Below, piece by piece: positions 13,101-27,631 of a DNA stretch of 64,000 bases (its first letter is position 1; each line of letters starts with the position of its first letter). The stretch comes from Sitta carolinensis (lineage: Eukaryota; Chordata; Aves; Passeriformes; Sittidae), in NCBI GenBank assembly GCA_032173965.1, contig JAVUNC010000004.1, positions 62,618,501 through 62,682,500 on the forward strand. The letters run 5' to 3'. The notes beneath the pieces were generated by a model. That model was not told the DNA's origin and did not search any database. It saw only the letters and a program-made list of their open reading frames with translations. Both the position numbers and the translations under genes were made by a program.

Positions 13101-16100
13101 CTTACCTCAGATTCCAGCAGAAATGGCTAGTGTCAGAAAGGCTGTCTGAGGAGTCAGCTGTGGCCCTTCAGGCAAAAACTCTGGATAAAATACGACAGAC
13201 AATTTCTACTCCCACTAAAATTAGGATTCCTAGTGGATGGGTCAAAGTCTCTTTTACATGTTGTCTATAAAACATGTCTACAAACATCACAGTGATGACA
13301 AATGTATCAATTCTGCGATGGAAAACTTTAGGAAGTAGGGACCTTCAGGATTTTTGCACAGCATGTAGGAACAATGAATTCACAAATCTCCACTGGGAAG
13401 ACTCACCTGCCCCACATGACCACCTCCACACACACAGACACACCAGAGAACATCTCCTCTCAAAATTCAGCTTCCTGAAGTTACAAGGAATATTTCAGAG
13501 CTCTTCAGCAGAATCAGCCCTCAGGAAACAGAAGTTTTGTGAGACTAAGATTCTCTCCTTAGACTCTGTCAAGCTCCTCTTAACAGTTGATGTCCTATAA
13601 CCCACATTTTGCCTGACCCATCCCCACAGGCAGATGAGACATGCTAATTTTTCTGAGTCTTTTGCTTGTAGTAAACCTCTCCCAAACATTTGATCAAAGT
13701 AAAATACTGTAATATATAAGTACTGTAACTACAAATTTATAATGGAGTTAAATTGATTCTCCATTTCCACCAGCATCTCCAATGGTTCTTGAAGTCATAA
13801 ATAAACTTCTGTTTAAAATTGTGGTGTTTTTAGAAGGAAGTACTGTAATGAAAGATAAAAAGTTTTGATCTTTTTCCTTGCTTCTTATTTCTTCTTCTTC
13901 CAAAACTTTGTGAAGAAACACTGAAGTGGTGACAAGGAAAATATTTATTCCTCTTGCTGCACTGTAGAGGGAGAGGAGAGGGCCATGCAGGATGCAGACA
14001 GGACTGTAAGTAATGGAAAGAGCTTTGCAAGGAAAACCTGTAAGCTAGACACCAGTGGATGTTGCAGAAATTTATCAATGATGTTTGACAAATGTTTTCT
14101 GTGACAAATATCACATTTTACTAGCAGCCTAAAAATGTTGATCAGTTAGTACCAGACTGACAGATTTATCAAACACATTATTTGATGAAAGATGATAATT
14201 TATTGACTAATGGTTGGCCTTTGTTAATCAGATCTCAAAGTCCTCAGGCAAGAAAAACTCTCCTGAAGACAAATCCTGAAATTTTTAATTTGAACAAGAG
14301 GTTGCTTACCAGACTACACAGCTGTTCACTGCAGTCAAGATGGTGCTATTCACCTAGTAAGAAATGCACAGAAGATGTATCCATGCACTTGAGATTCTGA
14401 ATTTTTTTTTTTGTCTGAAGAAGGCATTTCGAGGGCTCTTATTAATAAGCAGCATTTTTCTCCCAGATATCTCCACATTTTCTCTCTCTATCCAATTGCA
14501 GATATTTGTATGAAACATTGCTGCAAAACTGCATGAAAGCACCAATCTTGAGAAGAATCACCATCATCAAACATTTGGTCTCTACTGGCACACAGGAGCA
14601 GCTTATATCAGGAAAAAGATTCAGGAGATCAACAGATCTGCCCAGAACTATAACAGCTGTAGCTAGAGTTATCATCAAAGCCATTTATTATTTTACATAT
14701 GCCTTTAATCAACAGCATATTACACTTATCACTGAGATAGACCAGGCTTTTCATGATCCTGTTGTTACTACTGACCTTTGCAGACAATCCCATATTAGTT
14801 CTGGTCAGTGTTCCATGATGGTCATGTAGACTTTGCATCATGAAACAGAAATTTCCTTCTGTTGTTGATCTTCATTTGAAATGGTCAAAGAAAAGGGTAT
14901 GAAGATTGTGTGTGCCCATATGAGTCTAGGAAGGTGGGAACTGGGTGGGACACTGGGAACTGAAATCCCAATGTAATATTTCATAAACTCGAAGAGTAGA
15001 AGATATTTTATAATTTATTTTAGCTTTTATTTTGCCACAGCACCACTCCATCACTCTACTGCCCTCTCTACCCTCATTTAATTTTAATGAGCAATGCTAA
15101 TTTTGGACTAAATTAGCTCTAAAGAAAATGCGCTGTATGAAAGCAGGAGGTGTTATCACGTGAAAATATAACTAAATTAGAAATTATTGCAATAGCTGCC
15201 ACTGCCTAATGCTCAGAAGAAATCTTGCTTTGATGTCTAAACCAGAAATAACATAATGTTTTACTGACTACTTCTATCTAAACAGAATCATATACTCTGA
15301 ATGTATTTGCATATAGAGTTGAACTCTTCTTCATTCAAATTACTGCAGAGAAACAAGATTTATACTATTTGATTGTATAGGTATACTAACACTTCAGATT
15401 GCTTGCTTCTGTCAGGACTGCATTTCTCCTGTGCATGGATGACTCAGCTTAACTTTCCCGTGTGCTCCTACTACGCAGTGATATACTGTTGCCAGAGAGG
15501 CAGGCAAGGAGAATAGGCATTCTATACAAATAGATTTTCACTGAGGATTACACTTGAGTTATCCCTCATGTGGGACTACTTACTTCCCTGTCAGAACTTT
15601 ATAACCACTGCAGGAGGCCAGATGAAGGAGCCAGGGTTAGAAGAGGACGATTGATGCTAGTTGCCCTTTAGAAGGGTATTCTACCTAAAACAACTCCTGC
15701 TTTGAAACACACCATCAGAAACATTAATTAAATGTAAACCAGAGAATAAGACCAAAAGAAGTGCCTGGTTGGAGATATTTTGGAGATATCATGACTTGAT
15801 GGAATCTGGAAACGGGTCTCTCTATCTTGAACAGTGTGCCCAAACTGACCTTCGTGCATGTAAGCTCTCTATGGACTATATTAAAAGCAAGGCCAAGTGA
15901 GATTTTTTTTTCTTGGGCTAGGATACCCTCTTTTCTCACATTTTCTGTCCATTCCTCATTCTTTTCTCCTTTCTACAATTCTGTCTTTAAACTCTCCACC
16001 ATATGACATTTGCAAGAAGGGAACAGAGCTTTCCTGACAGAGTCTCTCTGTGCAGCTGCACTGGTTGATGTCTACTACCTGAGACAAGGTGAGATAAGCA

Positions 16101-19100
16101 CCAGGAATTGCCAGAAACATCTGCTTCTCATTTCTCTTATTAGGCTTCCTGCTCAGAGGGGCACCTAATTAATATACCTGCACTGAGATTGATTTAATTG
16201 TACATTTTAAAAATAATTTTATATGAAAAACCCCAAACATTGATATAAAAATAAGTTTTAAGTCAAATTCACTGTAGGTGGTTATGTAGTAAAATGACTA
16301 TGTAAGTGAAGCAGATTGGATGTAGGTATAGAAATAGAGGGGTTTTAATAAATAACAGATTTCACTTTCATGCTCAACTTTATTCACTTGTGCAAATGTC
16401 AAAACAAAGGCATCTAATACAGTAGTGGAAACTAACAGAATCTTTCTGATATCCAAAAATGTCCAAAATACACCCAACATTCTCTGGGACTTCTGTGTAA
16501 ATGCTGCACCATTCCAACCATGGACTGAATTTCTCTGTGTATGTATTTGTGTGTTCTTATTTTTATTGAGTTTGAAGTAATCCTTCACCAGAAAAAAGAA
16601 AAAAAATACATACTTTGACACTGAAATCATAGTGAATGAAAGGAAAGAAAAAAATATGAATATCAGGAAATAAGAACAAGTTAAAAATACCAATTTTCAA
16701 TGTCTGTGGTCATGACCAAAATTTTTACTGGAAATTAAGGCATGATATTCATATGATTCCTCCTGACACTACAGAAGGAATCTTGCAATAGGACAAGTCA
16801 GGTAAAGAAGCTAATTTTAGCACTCTTCAAGAAGTAGTAAAGCAGTGGAAACAGAATCTGTATATAAACATTAAAGCTTTTCCGGGTTTCAAAAAGATTC
16901 AGTGGGGGAAAAGTAAAATAGGTAATCCACAAAACTGAGAACATTATAAACTCTTAATACTATCATATAAAAGGATCCAATTTTTAATGCTAAATATAGG
17001 CTAAAATACTCATGAGAAAGCGTTGGCATTGCCAACATTTTTCCATTTCAATAAATTCTTGTGTAATTCTGATTCTAATCATAAAGGAGAGATTAAAAAC
17101 ATTGTGTGGGTTGTCTTGTTTACCAATACTTTGGAAATCAAAATACTGTAACTACTACATCTTATATTAGAATGCTAATTAAAAATATCATAAGCATGGG
17201 CTGCCAAGAAAATCTTGAAATAAAAATTGAGCTCTTTTCCATGGGAATAACTTTGAAAATTTTAAAGGTTTTGCTGAATTGATTTGTTGTTCTGTTAATA
17301 ACATCACAATTATGGAGCAAAATAAGTATTAAGAATGAATGATTCACTGGATGATTCATTCTGTTGTAATGAACCTTCACATTCTAAGAATTTTTTGCTG
17401 TGTAGTACAGTATAGAATGCTGCAATCTGAGTGTTTTAAAACAAGTACTTAAATACTATGTAAGGTATGTGTTAATGAACACATTATTTTATTACCTTGC
17501 ATTGAGTCATTACCACACACTGGAATCTGGTCATTGCTCAAGAAGCCTTAGAGCAGTCAACAGGATTTTTGTACTTCTGAGCATGGACCCTGTGTCCAGC
17601 TGATGTAGCACAGTGCAGGAAATGTGCCATGGGCAGCTCAGGTTGGTCGCTGTTATTCTGCAGCAGTCTGATCATAGCACCTGCTCAACCCAAGTTTGGA
17701 CAGCAAATGGGGATGCTGAGCTCCTGCTTTGTTGCAGTGCCCATTAACTTGTGCCCAGATAAAAATCTGCATGCTCTCCCTTGTGCAAAATGAGAACACC
17801 TAACTTCTCACAACTTAGGCAGTCTCAGTGCTCAGTTTGTTGCACTATATAATCAAGGGAGCAAGTGGCTCCTGATTATTTGCCCTCTCACACTGGCAAG
17901 GCCTCCCTAGTCTGTCTGCTCTTTGCAAGTTTGTGCTCACTGATCCTGGACTAGCCCTCCACAAAACGTGGTTTCCAGAGCACTGTGTGCTTTGGGTGAC
18001 ATTTTCAGAAGTACAAGGGGAGCTTTTGTGTTGGGCTGTGTACATATCGGGAGGTCAACACCAAACGCAGCAAAGCTGTATTGCCTCCCTGAATAGATAA
18101 GCCACAGCCCCATTATCAAATAAAGAGATCTTGGCTCTGAAGTGCCTAAGTCACTTTTGAAAAAATCAGATTCTTTTATAAAATGTAACTCATTTGACCA
18201 CTAGGCTCCTGAGAGAGGTCAGATGCCTCATATATGCAGAAACTTTGACAGACTCGGTAACACACATTCAGTACGCATTCAGCCAGCTGCCTTCTTCCTT
18301 CTGTATTTAAAATGCAGCTTCCTACAGGAGCAGGGCAAGATCAGGAATCTGTATCTCACTTCATTTACCCTCAGACACAGAAATACAAGGCGGTATTTTG
18401 AGAAGCAGCATGAAAAAATCCATCACGAAAGATAAAAGACTATGATTTCAAAACATGCCTGTTTCCTCAGAGAGAGGGGCTTTGTGATGGAAGTTCTCAG
18501 TTGTTGAGGAGAAAGCACACACCACGTATGTGTAAACATATCCCACATAGTCTGTGAGGCACTGGCTCCTTCTAAACATAGAGCATGTTATCAGCTGAGA
18601 GGCTGCTCAGCACCGTGTTTATCTACTGGACCATAATAGACAGAGCGCCGAGCACAGTAGACAGTGAGATGTGTAAGTATGTTCTGAGCTGGTACAAATC
18701 CTTTTTTCTCTTTTCCAAACGGGGAGAGGAGGGGGTGAGGGCATTACACAAGACAGATCACACGGCTGTCCAGCAGCCACTGAACCATAGCATAAAGGCC
18801 TTGTTTAGATAAATAATGACTCCTTTGCTTTATTCTTAGAACTGGAAGCCTCTAGAACTGAAACATAATGTCCCACAACTGCTTCTGGCATCTGTTTTTC
18901 AGGGAGAGGATTGGGCCATTTATAAGGGGATCCATTTTTACAAAGGTTTGCACTGTTGCAGAGAGAATTCATCTTTTCCCATCAATAGATCCCAGCCACT
19001 TACAAAGGGCAACAAGGCAATGAACTAAGAGTTTCAACACAGTGTTTTGGAAATTAACCGGGCAATCAAATCATGTGCCTTCCTCGAGCCTCTTCCGATC

Positions 19101-20665
19101 ATCCTACAAAGTGCCTCAGGAAAAATATACTAAGCAAAGGAAAAACTAGCATCATCTGGACAGTTTGGATGTGAAAGTATTTCCTTCCCCATTGTTTTGG
19201 GAAGGGGTTGTGTGTGTGTTATTATTAGTTTGCTTATTTTAACATTATAATCAAGAACTCTTTCAGAATTCAGCTTCATGGTTTGCTGAGTTTTGGAAAT
19301 TTGAATAATGAAACAGACATACTTCCATGTACATGCAAAGGTTTAAGATTTCATTATAAACTGAGTATCTAGAGGTGTTCAGAGAAGACTTCACTGCTAC
19401 TAAGACAACCCCATCAGCCTGAAAGGACATATTTTCCCTCATCTCAGGAAGTGAACACAAGAAAGAAGCACCACAGTAAATAATGATGGTTTACTCCTGA
19501 ATCCTATCTCATTTGCTGCTGAGGAACTGCTTTTGTGAAACACCTGCACTGTGAATAGTTTATTCATTAATTTATTCCTTTTTTCCTAATCGTGACTTAT
19601 TAGAAAATGGCTCATGAACTCTCTTAAATCTATCTATTTGACATTTATTCTAGTTCAAAAAACATGTTAGTCTGTGGTTAGTTTATAACCTGATCATGAC
19701 AGGTTTTACTACTCATTTCAGAGAGCATGCAAATGTTGAGACATCCTGGAGGCACCTAACTTCTCAACCAAGCGAAGCACACTTCAGTGTTTGACAAATT
19801 CTCTCCATTGACAAGGATGCAATGGATCCAACTCAAACACACATGCAGCAGAGGAGGGAGTGGGGAAGAGGCAGTGAGAGGGGATGGAGAGGCAGGGAGA
19901 GCCTCCAGGTGAGGCAACAGCCAAGTAACAACTTGCTGTCGGGAGGATTCTTTTGGACAGCAGAGAAAAAGCCCAGGAAGCATGACTAAAAGCCTGGTTG
20001 TGTGGGAATACGTCCAAATTAAGAGATAAGGATCAGGTAGGATGGCCTACCTGAGTGTCTGACTTTCTTTACACTTCTGAGAAATTTATTACTGCAGAAA
20101 ATATGGAGGCAAAGAGTAGTTTAATTGACAGGCTAACACTGATAGATGCAGTATTCCAGTGAGACCTCTGCCTAGGCAGGAGAGTGAGCAAATCTTTAAA
20201 CTGACTGCACAAGTGCTTCTAAAATTTTGGCTTATTTTTCATCTTTATAATGCTGTAAATTTTAGAATGTACTTTAAAGGGTACCACTAGGCATTACTTG
20301 ATCTACCTGCTTCACAGACAATTTAACTAAGACCCAGTAAAACAAGGGGGTTTTACTCCTGTTGTGAGAGGAAAGATTGGCAGGAGCATAACAAAGTGAA
20401 GGTCACTTAGGAATTCTGTTTCAAGTATTTTAGAAATAAAACCACCACATAGTGACACCAAGCCATTCAGGAAGCTGTAATTATCTACTCTTTTGGAGAA
20501 TACTTGTGACAAACCAGCCAGTGTTGCAAGTGGTGGCCTCAGATAAGAAAAGAAGTCTGTAAAATTCAAGCTTCAGCAGAAACCCAAAGATGAGTCAAAA
20601 CCAGGGGTAAAACCGAAACAAAAGCCTATGTTACATTAAGACTCTTCATTAAGATAAACAACCAA
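7117..20665. other. Non-coding stretch, no gene seen
   Basis: Contains the longest ATG-initiated open frame in the window, 168 codons at 7320-7826 on the plus strand. Its N-terminus is a run of phenylalanines encoded by a T tract, and the rest has no recognisable domain, so it is treated as chance. GC is somewhat higher around 7.5-7.8 kb and 10.8-11.6 kb, which explains overlapping open frames there. A short A-rich tract with CA repeats lies near 13430. A possible ancient repeat at 18133-18216 is listed separately. No RNA gene or intact transposon was recognised. Confidence 0.55.
18133..18216. mobile_element. Possible fragment of an ancient amniote interspersed repeat
   Basis: The core AGTGCCTAAGTCACTTTTGA (18141-18160) followed by AAA is the phrase I associate with a repeat abundant in turtle and crocodile genomes, where versions of 'cctaagtcacttttgaaaat' alternate with 'aggctcctaagt'. 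The later AGGCTCCTGAG at about 18204 fits the second phrase. I cannot name the family securely. The flanks do not extend the match clearly, so this is a fragment at best. Confidence 0.35.
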
Positions 20666-20709
20666 GACAGACAGACACACACACACATGCACGCACACAC
20701 ACACACACA
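20666..20709. repeat. (GACA)n/(CA)n microsatellite
   Basis: Three GACA-type units lead into a (CA)n array interrupted by ATGCACG. This is a typical compound dinucleotide microsatellite. Confidence 0.93.
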
Positions 20710-22661
20710 AAGTCACAGTTGCTATTGCCTCCTACTAGGAACAGTTCAGTCTTTTCCTGATGATTTTATATACCCACCCTCTGGGGATACAGCTGACTGC
20801 TAGCAATTACCCTTGATACACCAGCAGGTATTTCCTGAGGGGAAATGACTATCCTAATAGCTAGTGGCTGGTAAGTCTCCAACTGACTGAGGCAGTTTTA
20901 ACTCCTGACAAACTGGGTCCTGTACCTTCATCTTGTCACAAGCACTTTAAGGCCTTCTTTGCAGAGAACTCAACATTCCTAGAAAAAATTTAATCTTTTA
21001 AATTTGCGCCCATAATACTTTTTGGGTGCAAAACTTTGCATCTCTCATTTCCATATGCTTCTGGTTGTCAGGTGGTAGAGCAGAAGTTTGGAACAGATCA
21101 CAGCATGCCTCAGGTTCCCCAGATATCTCCACTACTTAGCAAACATAAGGGTGTGAAGGTTTCTGAGGATGAAGCATCACAACTGGTGAGGAAGACTTTC
21201 CACAAGAGTGAGAGCAAGTAGCAGAATGCACAGTCCTTCCCAGGGCTGCATTTTCAAAGGCAGGTGGGACAGTGGCTTTGCCTCTCTGAGGTGCACATAG
21301 CTGCCCCACTGCCAGCTTTGCCATGATCCTGTGGCACAGCCTCATCAGCACATGCTGTACACCTGCCTCAGGAGCCTGCTATGCCCAGGAACAGCAGGCA
21401 AGATAAGGCTGGCCATGCTGTGTAGCTGTTCTCCTTTGACTTGGCAGCAAGGTACTCATCCCATATGTATTTGGGTTCCCAGTGAAACCCAAGGTTAGCC
21501 TCTCACCCAGGAATTTAAATACAAGATTTGTGCTCAGTGAGATAATTATCCACAATTGCAAATTTCAATCAATGGCAACAATAATATTTTAATAAAGGGA
21601 GAAGGAAAAGCCAAGTAAAACAACCAACTAATATGCACTACCTAAGCCATGAAGTATGACCATCTGACAGCAACCTTTGCAAAGCTGCACCAGCCAGTTC
21701 CTTCCTCCTTCTTGTGGTAACATTTCCTTCCCATTTTGAGACTTTCAAGTTTTCCCATATTATAAGATCAGTTCAAGCTACTTCTACTCTTCTGTCTTCC
21801 TCTTTCCCACCAGCTCTCTGGTAGCTGTGTCGGTTAACTACTGAAGTTTCTGTTTTCTCTCCTCTAAATAAAATTACATCTAGTATTTATTTTATTTATG
21901 AAGAGATCTATCAATCTTCTTGCCTAATCAAGAGTCTTAAACAGGTTTTCATATTTCACAAATTAGCAGGAGTCAGTTTAATAGTATTTTCAACTCCAGC
22001 TTTCACATACTTGTATTGCCTTACTCTAATATCCTTACTCTCCCTAGGAATATTGAACGATAGCTGTCTAATACACACTTTCTGAGATTATTCCCGAAAC
22101 AAACTATTTTCCAACTCATAACATGCCTTTTCTTTTCTCAGAAGTGGCTCTCAGGCAGAACAAATTACATATATAAAGCTAAAGCAGCCACCTCTCACAC
22201 CAGCCCTTTGGATCCTCTCTGTTCTCCTTGGCAGACACCGACAGGAAGCCCCTCTAGTTGGGGCATATTCCTGGTGGGAGGGAGTGCATCACTTTTTAAG
22301 TCAGTCTCCCAGTTCTTCCAAGGGGTTGTCTGTGTAACAGCCAGATGTAAAACATCACTCATCTTGGAAGGATATTGATAAATCCCATTGAGTTCAGTAA
22401 GACTTCTTCATCTCAAGTGCTTTGGTGGTTCTGGAAACTCCACTGCTAAACATCTCAGGGTGAACACAAATCTAAAGAGGAGCTGCTCATCAGCTCAAAC
22501 CCTGCTTTGGCATGTCTGGGTCAGCTTTGGAAGTTGTAAAAGTTACATCCAGCTCATTAGGTTTCTAGAAAAAAAAAAGAAAAACTTCTTCCATTTAGTC
22601 CTCTCTTGATGAGATAAACAAACCCATTAAGTCTCCTATTTAAATATTTTCTGTCACTGTA
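20710..22661. other. Non-coding stretch, no gene seen
   Basis: Unique-looking sequence. A slightly GC-richer patch at about 21.2-21.4 kb produces overlapping short open frames on both strands. No motif, RNA gene or transposon was recognised. Confidence 0.55.
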
Positions 22662-22745
22662 ATATACATACACACATACATGAGTGTATACATATATATA
22701 TATATAATGCACACATACATACATATATAATTGGAGTATATATAG
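22662..22745. repeat. Compound (TA)n/(CATA)n microsatellite
   Basis: Alternating purine-pyrimidine tract made of ATACATACACA, a pure TA run, then CACATACATACATATATA. It is diverged and compound, about 84 bp long. Confidence 0.9.
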
Positions 22746-24200
22746 AATAAAAAAAACAATTTCAAATATTTTGAAAATTTAAATCCACCTAGATACAGTA
22801 TGCAAATCTAAGACATTATATATATAGCATTTGGCTCCCATTATTAGTTAGTAATAGTAGAATAAATTATTTAACAATAACTAGGGCCTAAGTATATTTT
22901 GTAGGATTTTGTTGGATTTTGCTTTTTACTTTAGATAAACTGTAGTCTGCTGCTAGCTAGATTTGTTTACTTTAAAATGTTTCTGAATGCTCTGACAAAT
23001 ACAAGTGTTCTAATATTATTGCCAAATTTTTGCCAGATTAAAAATGTGCATGGCTTATTTTTCTTCTAAGACTGCACAAGAACATCATGTTTCAGGTCTC
23101 AGTTTGCAAATCCTGCAAGTCCTCACTAATAAATTTTTTAGAAAATTGTAGTTCCTACACAGCCAAGGCAGAGATCATGACCTTACTGTGCAAAATTTCA
23201 CTGGTTTGCACAACTTCCTCAGTATGTGGCTCTGAATAAATTTGTACTATATCACTGCCTCCAACACAGTGTAGAATTGCAGCTCTAATAAAGACATAGG
23301 CACATACCAGAGTTTCCAAATATTTGCTCAAAAGGGAGCCAGAGAAGCAAAGTCTACTGCTAGGAAGTGCAATGCATTTTGCAATTATTCATCCTAATTT
23401 GGGAAAAGACTTCCAGCTACTAAAAAAGAGCAGTCTTCAGTGGACTGTATGACTTGTATGCACTATAAGGTTTCTACATGACTCAAACTCTCCATGTTTG
23501 TATTTGTGTGCCAGTGTTAGAAGCACAGTTCAGCTCTCAGAATCTCACAAGACAGAGCACAGAGGTGACCCAAGGGAGTGAATGACAAAAGGAAACCAAA
23601 GCAAGTGGCTGACACCAATATGAAAAGCTGTGGCAACTTTTTGATTTTCTTTAAGCAGAAGAATATAGATACAAAAAAGCATTTGACTTTGGAGAGAGTA
23701 GGATGAAAACCAAAGTGCACCTTGTACTTTCCCAGATCAGCAGCCCACATGGGTCACTTCCTTTGGACCATTTCTTGCTGAAAAGGAAATTCCTGTGACT
23801 AGGCAGGATTTTGAGGAGAATTATTTCAGTTTCCAAGTCATATCTCCATACTTCCTGACTTAGCTTGACATCAGTCTAGCTCTTTCCTGGCCACCCAGGA
23901 AGAATTTGCCTTCATGATTCCAGGCAATCAGTTTTTTGCTCCCTTCTGGAAGCATCAACCTAGTATTGGGCTGGTGAGCTCTGAGCTAGTCTAACAATTT
24001 TTTAAAAGTTCTGTGCAAAGGTTGTGGGATGCATACTAAGCTTAACGGGCTGATTTAACATGAATATTTATAAGATACTTAGATTATACTCAGCTTAATA
24101 AGAAAGTAGACCCCAGCTGTTTTTTCTGAAAGTGTCAGAAAACATTTTTCATTGGTCTCCAGGAGTAATCTGAAGAGAGGAAAAGAAGAAACAACACCAT

Positions 24201-24202
24201 CA

Positions 24203-24233
<31 letters not shown>

Positions 24234-24281
24234 TCAAACAACAAACAAACAAACAAAACCCAAAAAAATCCCCCAAAAAAC
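24201..24281 (+). repeat. (CAAAA)n/(CAAA)n A-rich simple repeat
   Basis: Regular CAAAA units grade into CAAA units and then into an A/C-rich tail with CCCAAAAAAA blocks. Such tracts can grow from an old poly(A) tail, but no retrocopy body was recognised upstream. Confidence 0.9.
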
Positions 24282-26064
24282 CCAACCAATCAAGAACTAA
24301 GGTAGTCTCTGCACTCTTCAGTCAAAATCAGTCTTTCTGATCTTAACTCCAGACTGGATGGATGTTGTCCTCCCCTTAGACCTGCGCTGAAGAAAACCTC
24401 TTTGGACTGTTGTAGTTGCTCTAACCACTTTTGATAAAACTTTAGGCTTCAGTAAAATTATTCCTTATAGAATTCAATTGTTACTACCCATGAGGCATGT
24501 GTTAGCCTTTCTCATGAAGCTGAGCAGAAATATGGGGATACTTTTACAGAGGGGAGGAATTACACTCTCAAGAAAAAGCAGCTGATGTCTGACCATGGTA
24601 ATTTAAACATCATTCTGGTGTTTTGGGCAACCGTCTATCAAAACACAACTAACTTATACCATAATTAGAAAAAAGACAATGAGAGAGAGGAGGTAATACT
24701 TAATAAAAATGAAAACCCGTGATGAAGACTGGTCTCTAGAGAGAGAAGGAAAGGATTTTGAATAATCTGTGTTCGTGTACACAGGAAACAAAAGAATTAA
24801 AATCACAATTACTGGCAGCAGAAAGAGTAAAAACCCGAAGATCTGTAACAAACAGGCTTGGTCAGAGGAAGAATGGTTAATGTCCACATGCAGTTGGCAT
24901 TCAGCAGTGAGTGCAAGTGATACATCTATTATAATGGGCAGAAAACCAAATGAATATAAATTGGAGAGGGGGAGAGGACATAAAGAGGAAAAAGAAGAAA
25001 AGTGGTTTGCTTTTGTTGCAAACCATGATATTAGGCAGGTAATGGAAAGGGAGGATAATTTCTTAAGAGACAAAGCAAAGACTGAGAGTAAGCTCAATAA
25101 CATGAATTAAAAGTTTAAAAAGACACAAATGTAAAGTGAAGTATGCACAGTTATTCCTTGAAAAGAAAGGGATTACCATCACCAGAATTCCACAACTACT
25201 TTCAACTTTATCCCTCTCTGTGAGGTTTGTTTTTAACCTGTAATGCATTTCTTAATGACTGGATCATATGCTAAAGTTCAGAATTACACATAGCACAGGA
25301 AATATTTATTTCTCCAACAGTCTAAGGTTCACTACCTCTTTGTGAACACTTTTAATGTCAAATGACACCTTTCAAATCTACTTCTTAATGAAATGCAAAA
25401 ACTGCAAAAGGGAAACAAAAGAGAATGGAATTTTTCTCTGACTTGTTCAGAAATGGCCCATCTTTTATGTTTTAGCTTTAAATAATAACATTAAAATCGT
25501 ACTGGGACAGAAACTGCACCAGAAGAATTCAAGATAAGACTCATTTCAAAAAGGTATGAATACCTTATAATAGTGGTGAGGCAATAATAACAAAAACTAC
25601 AATTGGAACTAGTTAGTCCTGACTACTTTTCCTGAAATAATAAAGATTTGAATTTCCTAAATGCAGGCAGAGCTAGCATCTACTTTTGGACATGGCAAAA
25701 AATAATAATTTCCCAATACATATGGGAAAAAAAAGGCCAGTAAAGAAGCCATGTCAAATTTAACCTTGATTTGAACAGAGCCTGGCTCTGATATGGTATA
25801 TTGTGAAGTCAAAAGCTTTGCTACCACCTGTCCCCCAGGGTGGAAAACCTCATTTGTTTCTGCCCAAGCACAAGTCAGGACAAGGATCCCCAACCAGTTA
25901 AAAGCTTTAGGCCACTCTCAGTAGTGGTCCCATCATTTTTTCCCTCCCTCTCCCTCCTCCACACCCCACCCCAAGGATGCTCATGTGATGAGGTAACATC
26001 ATCCTTCACTTGTGTTCTGCATTGCAGAGAAAATAGCAATTTTTCAGACAGAAAAAGTTCTCAG

Positions 26065-26125
26065 CCTCCTTTATTTTTCTTCTCCTTTTTCTTTTTTTTC
26101 TGTCTTTTTTTTTCCCTTTTTTTCA
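26065..26125. repeat. Polypyrimidine tract
   Basis: About 60 bp of nearly pure T/C on the plus strand, mostly CTTTTT-type units. The complementary purine strand could form triplex structure. No splice acceptor with a plausible exon follows it. Confidence 0.85.
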
Positions 26126-26795
26126 TATCCTTTATTGCTGTTGTGGCCTTTTGCTAACTGACCTCAGATAAACTTCTGATTCCCATGACCCACTACTTGA
26201 CCAAAAATGCAAGGAATATCAAAATATTTTCCATAATATAAATAATATATAAATAATATTTTCTTTTCATAGGATCTATTATCACAGAAAAAAAATTTAA
26301 AAAAAGGACAGGATATCTAGAAATGACAATAGGAACTCTAGGGAAAGGACAAAGCTCTTGGCCCAAATTGAAGAGAATGGTCCATAGATCAGACAAGATC
26401 AGACACTTGTAGCTAGGTTTTGTCTCTTCCAGACAGTCATCCTGGCTACAGTCATCCAAAAATTTCAAGAGCCCATTCCACACTACTCAGTTCTACAAAG
26501 TCCTAAGGGTCAGAGGGTCTGGAATGCACTAAGGAATGAATGCATGGCATAATTAGAGGAGGAAAATGTGTTACTCTCCCTCTGTACCAGAATGAAAAAG
26601 GTGATTCATTACAGAGGAAGGATTTACAAAGTATAACAGCACAATGCCACATCGAACAACTTCATCTTTCCTTATGAGCAGTAGTTGAATGATTTTCTAA
26701 ACATTTTTCAAATCATCACATTCCTTTTTCAGTCATATCTTCTATTAATATCATTATCTTTGGCTTCATTCTTTTCCCATTCATTTTAAAATGAT

Positions 26796-26842
26796 CTTTC
26801 CTTCTTTTTCTTTTTTTTTTTTTCCTTTTTTTTTTTTTTTTT
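26796..26842. repeat. Poly(T)-rich pyrimidine tract
   Basis: TTTC/CTTC units pass into T13, CC, then T17 and stop at AATATATA. It is a simple repeat. There is no recognisable retroposed body on its right, where a minus-strand element would lie. Confidence 0.88.
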
Positions 26843-27587
26843 AATATATAACCAACCTTCCAGCATGTACTGTCAGTGATTTTCATCCTTTAGGTAGTTG
26901 AAGCTCTGAGAATACCATTCAAATATTTCACTTTCTCAGAATTAAAAGGTTGAAAACTCAATGATATTGTGATAGACAAATCATTTAAAATGAAAATAAT
27001 AGTGCACCCAGAGCTTTTTGTTATGCCTAAATGAATCAGAACCAAGCTTTCACTGTTGAAACTGTGCAGGGAGTAATTCCTTTTTTACACATGTTCGTGT
27101 TACCTCTTAACATGCTTTGTGACACAAGACAAATGCTCCATAGGAACATCTAGAGTCAAGGGCTGAATTTTTCCAGGAAAAAGGGGTAAAATATGTCAGA
27201 ATTCTCATAAAACACTTTTGTAGCTTTCCATATGAACAGACAATATTTGGTTGTATTTCAGCTGTAAACCGAAACCTTTGATTAGATAATTGAGTATATC
27301 AAATTGGTTTAAGTCCACCCATGACCAAACCAGAATTCTCCTTATTCTACTCAAATTGTAAACCTTGTCCATTATTAAAGATGACACATTAACATGATGC
27401 TTCATAAAGCATATCAGGAATTTTACATCTGCAATGTCAGAGCAGAGAGAATCACAATGTAATGCTATCACAGCTACACCTGATAAATAAGACACACCTA
27501 AAAGATGGGTTTTAAAAAAACACAAAACATTAGAAACATCTGGGATAAAAGTAGTGATACAATTAATGCATGAAATCAAACACAACG

Positions 27588-27631
27588 TTTTATATTTTTT
27601 ATTTATTATTTATTTTTATTTTTTATTTATA
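27588..27631. repeat. (TTTA)n-like AT-rich repeat
   Basis: Irregular TTTAT/TTATT units, entirely A and T except at the left edge. Confidence 0.85.

Noticed and set aside
18603..18652. REST/NRSF site, from CTCAGCACC and ACAGAGCGCC half-sites
   Set aside because: The half-sites are separated by far more than the known spacings and the second is imperfect.
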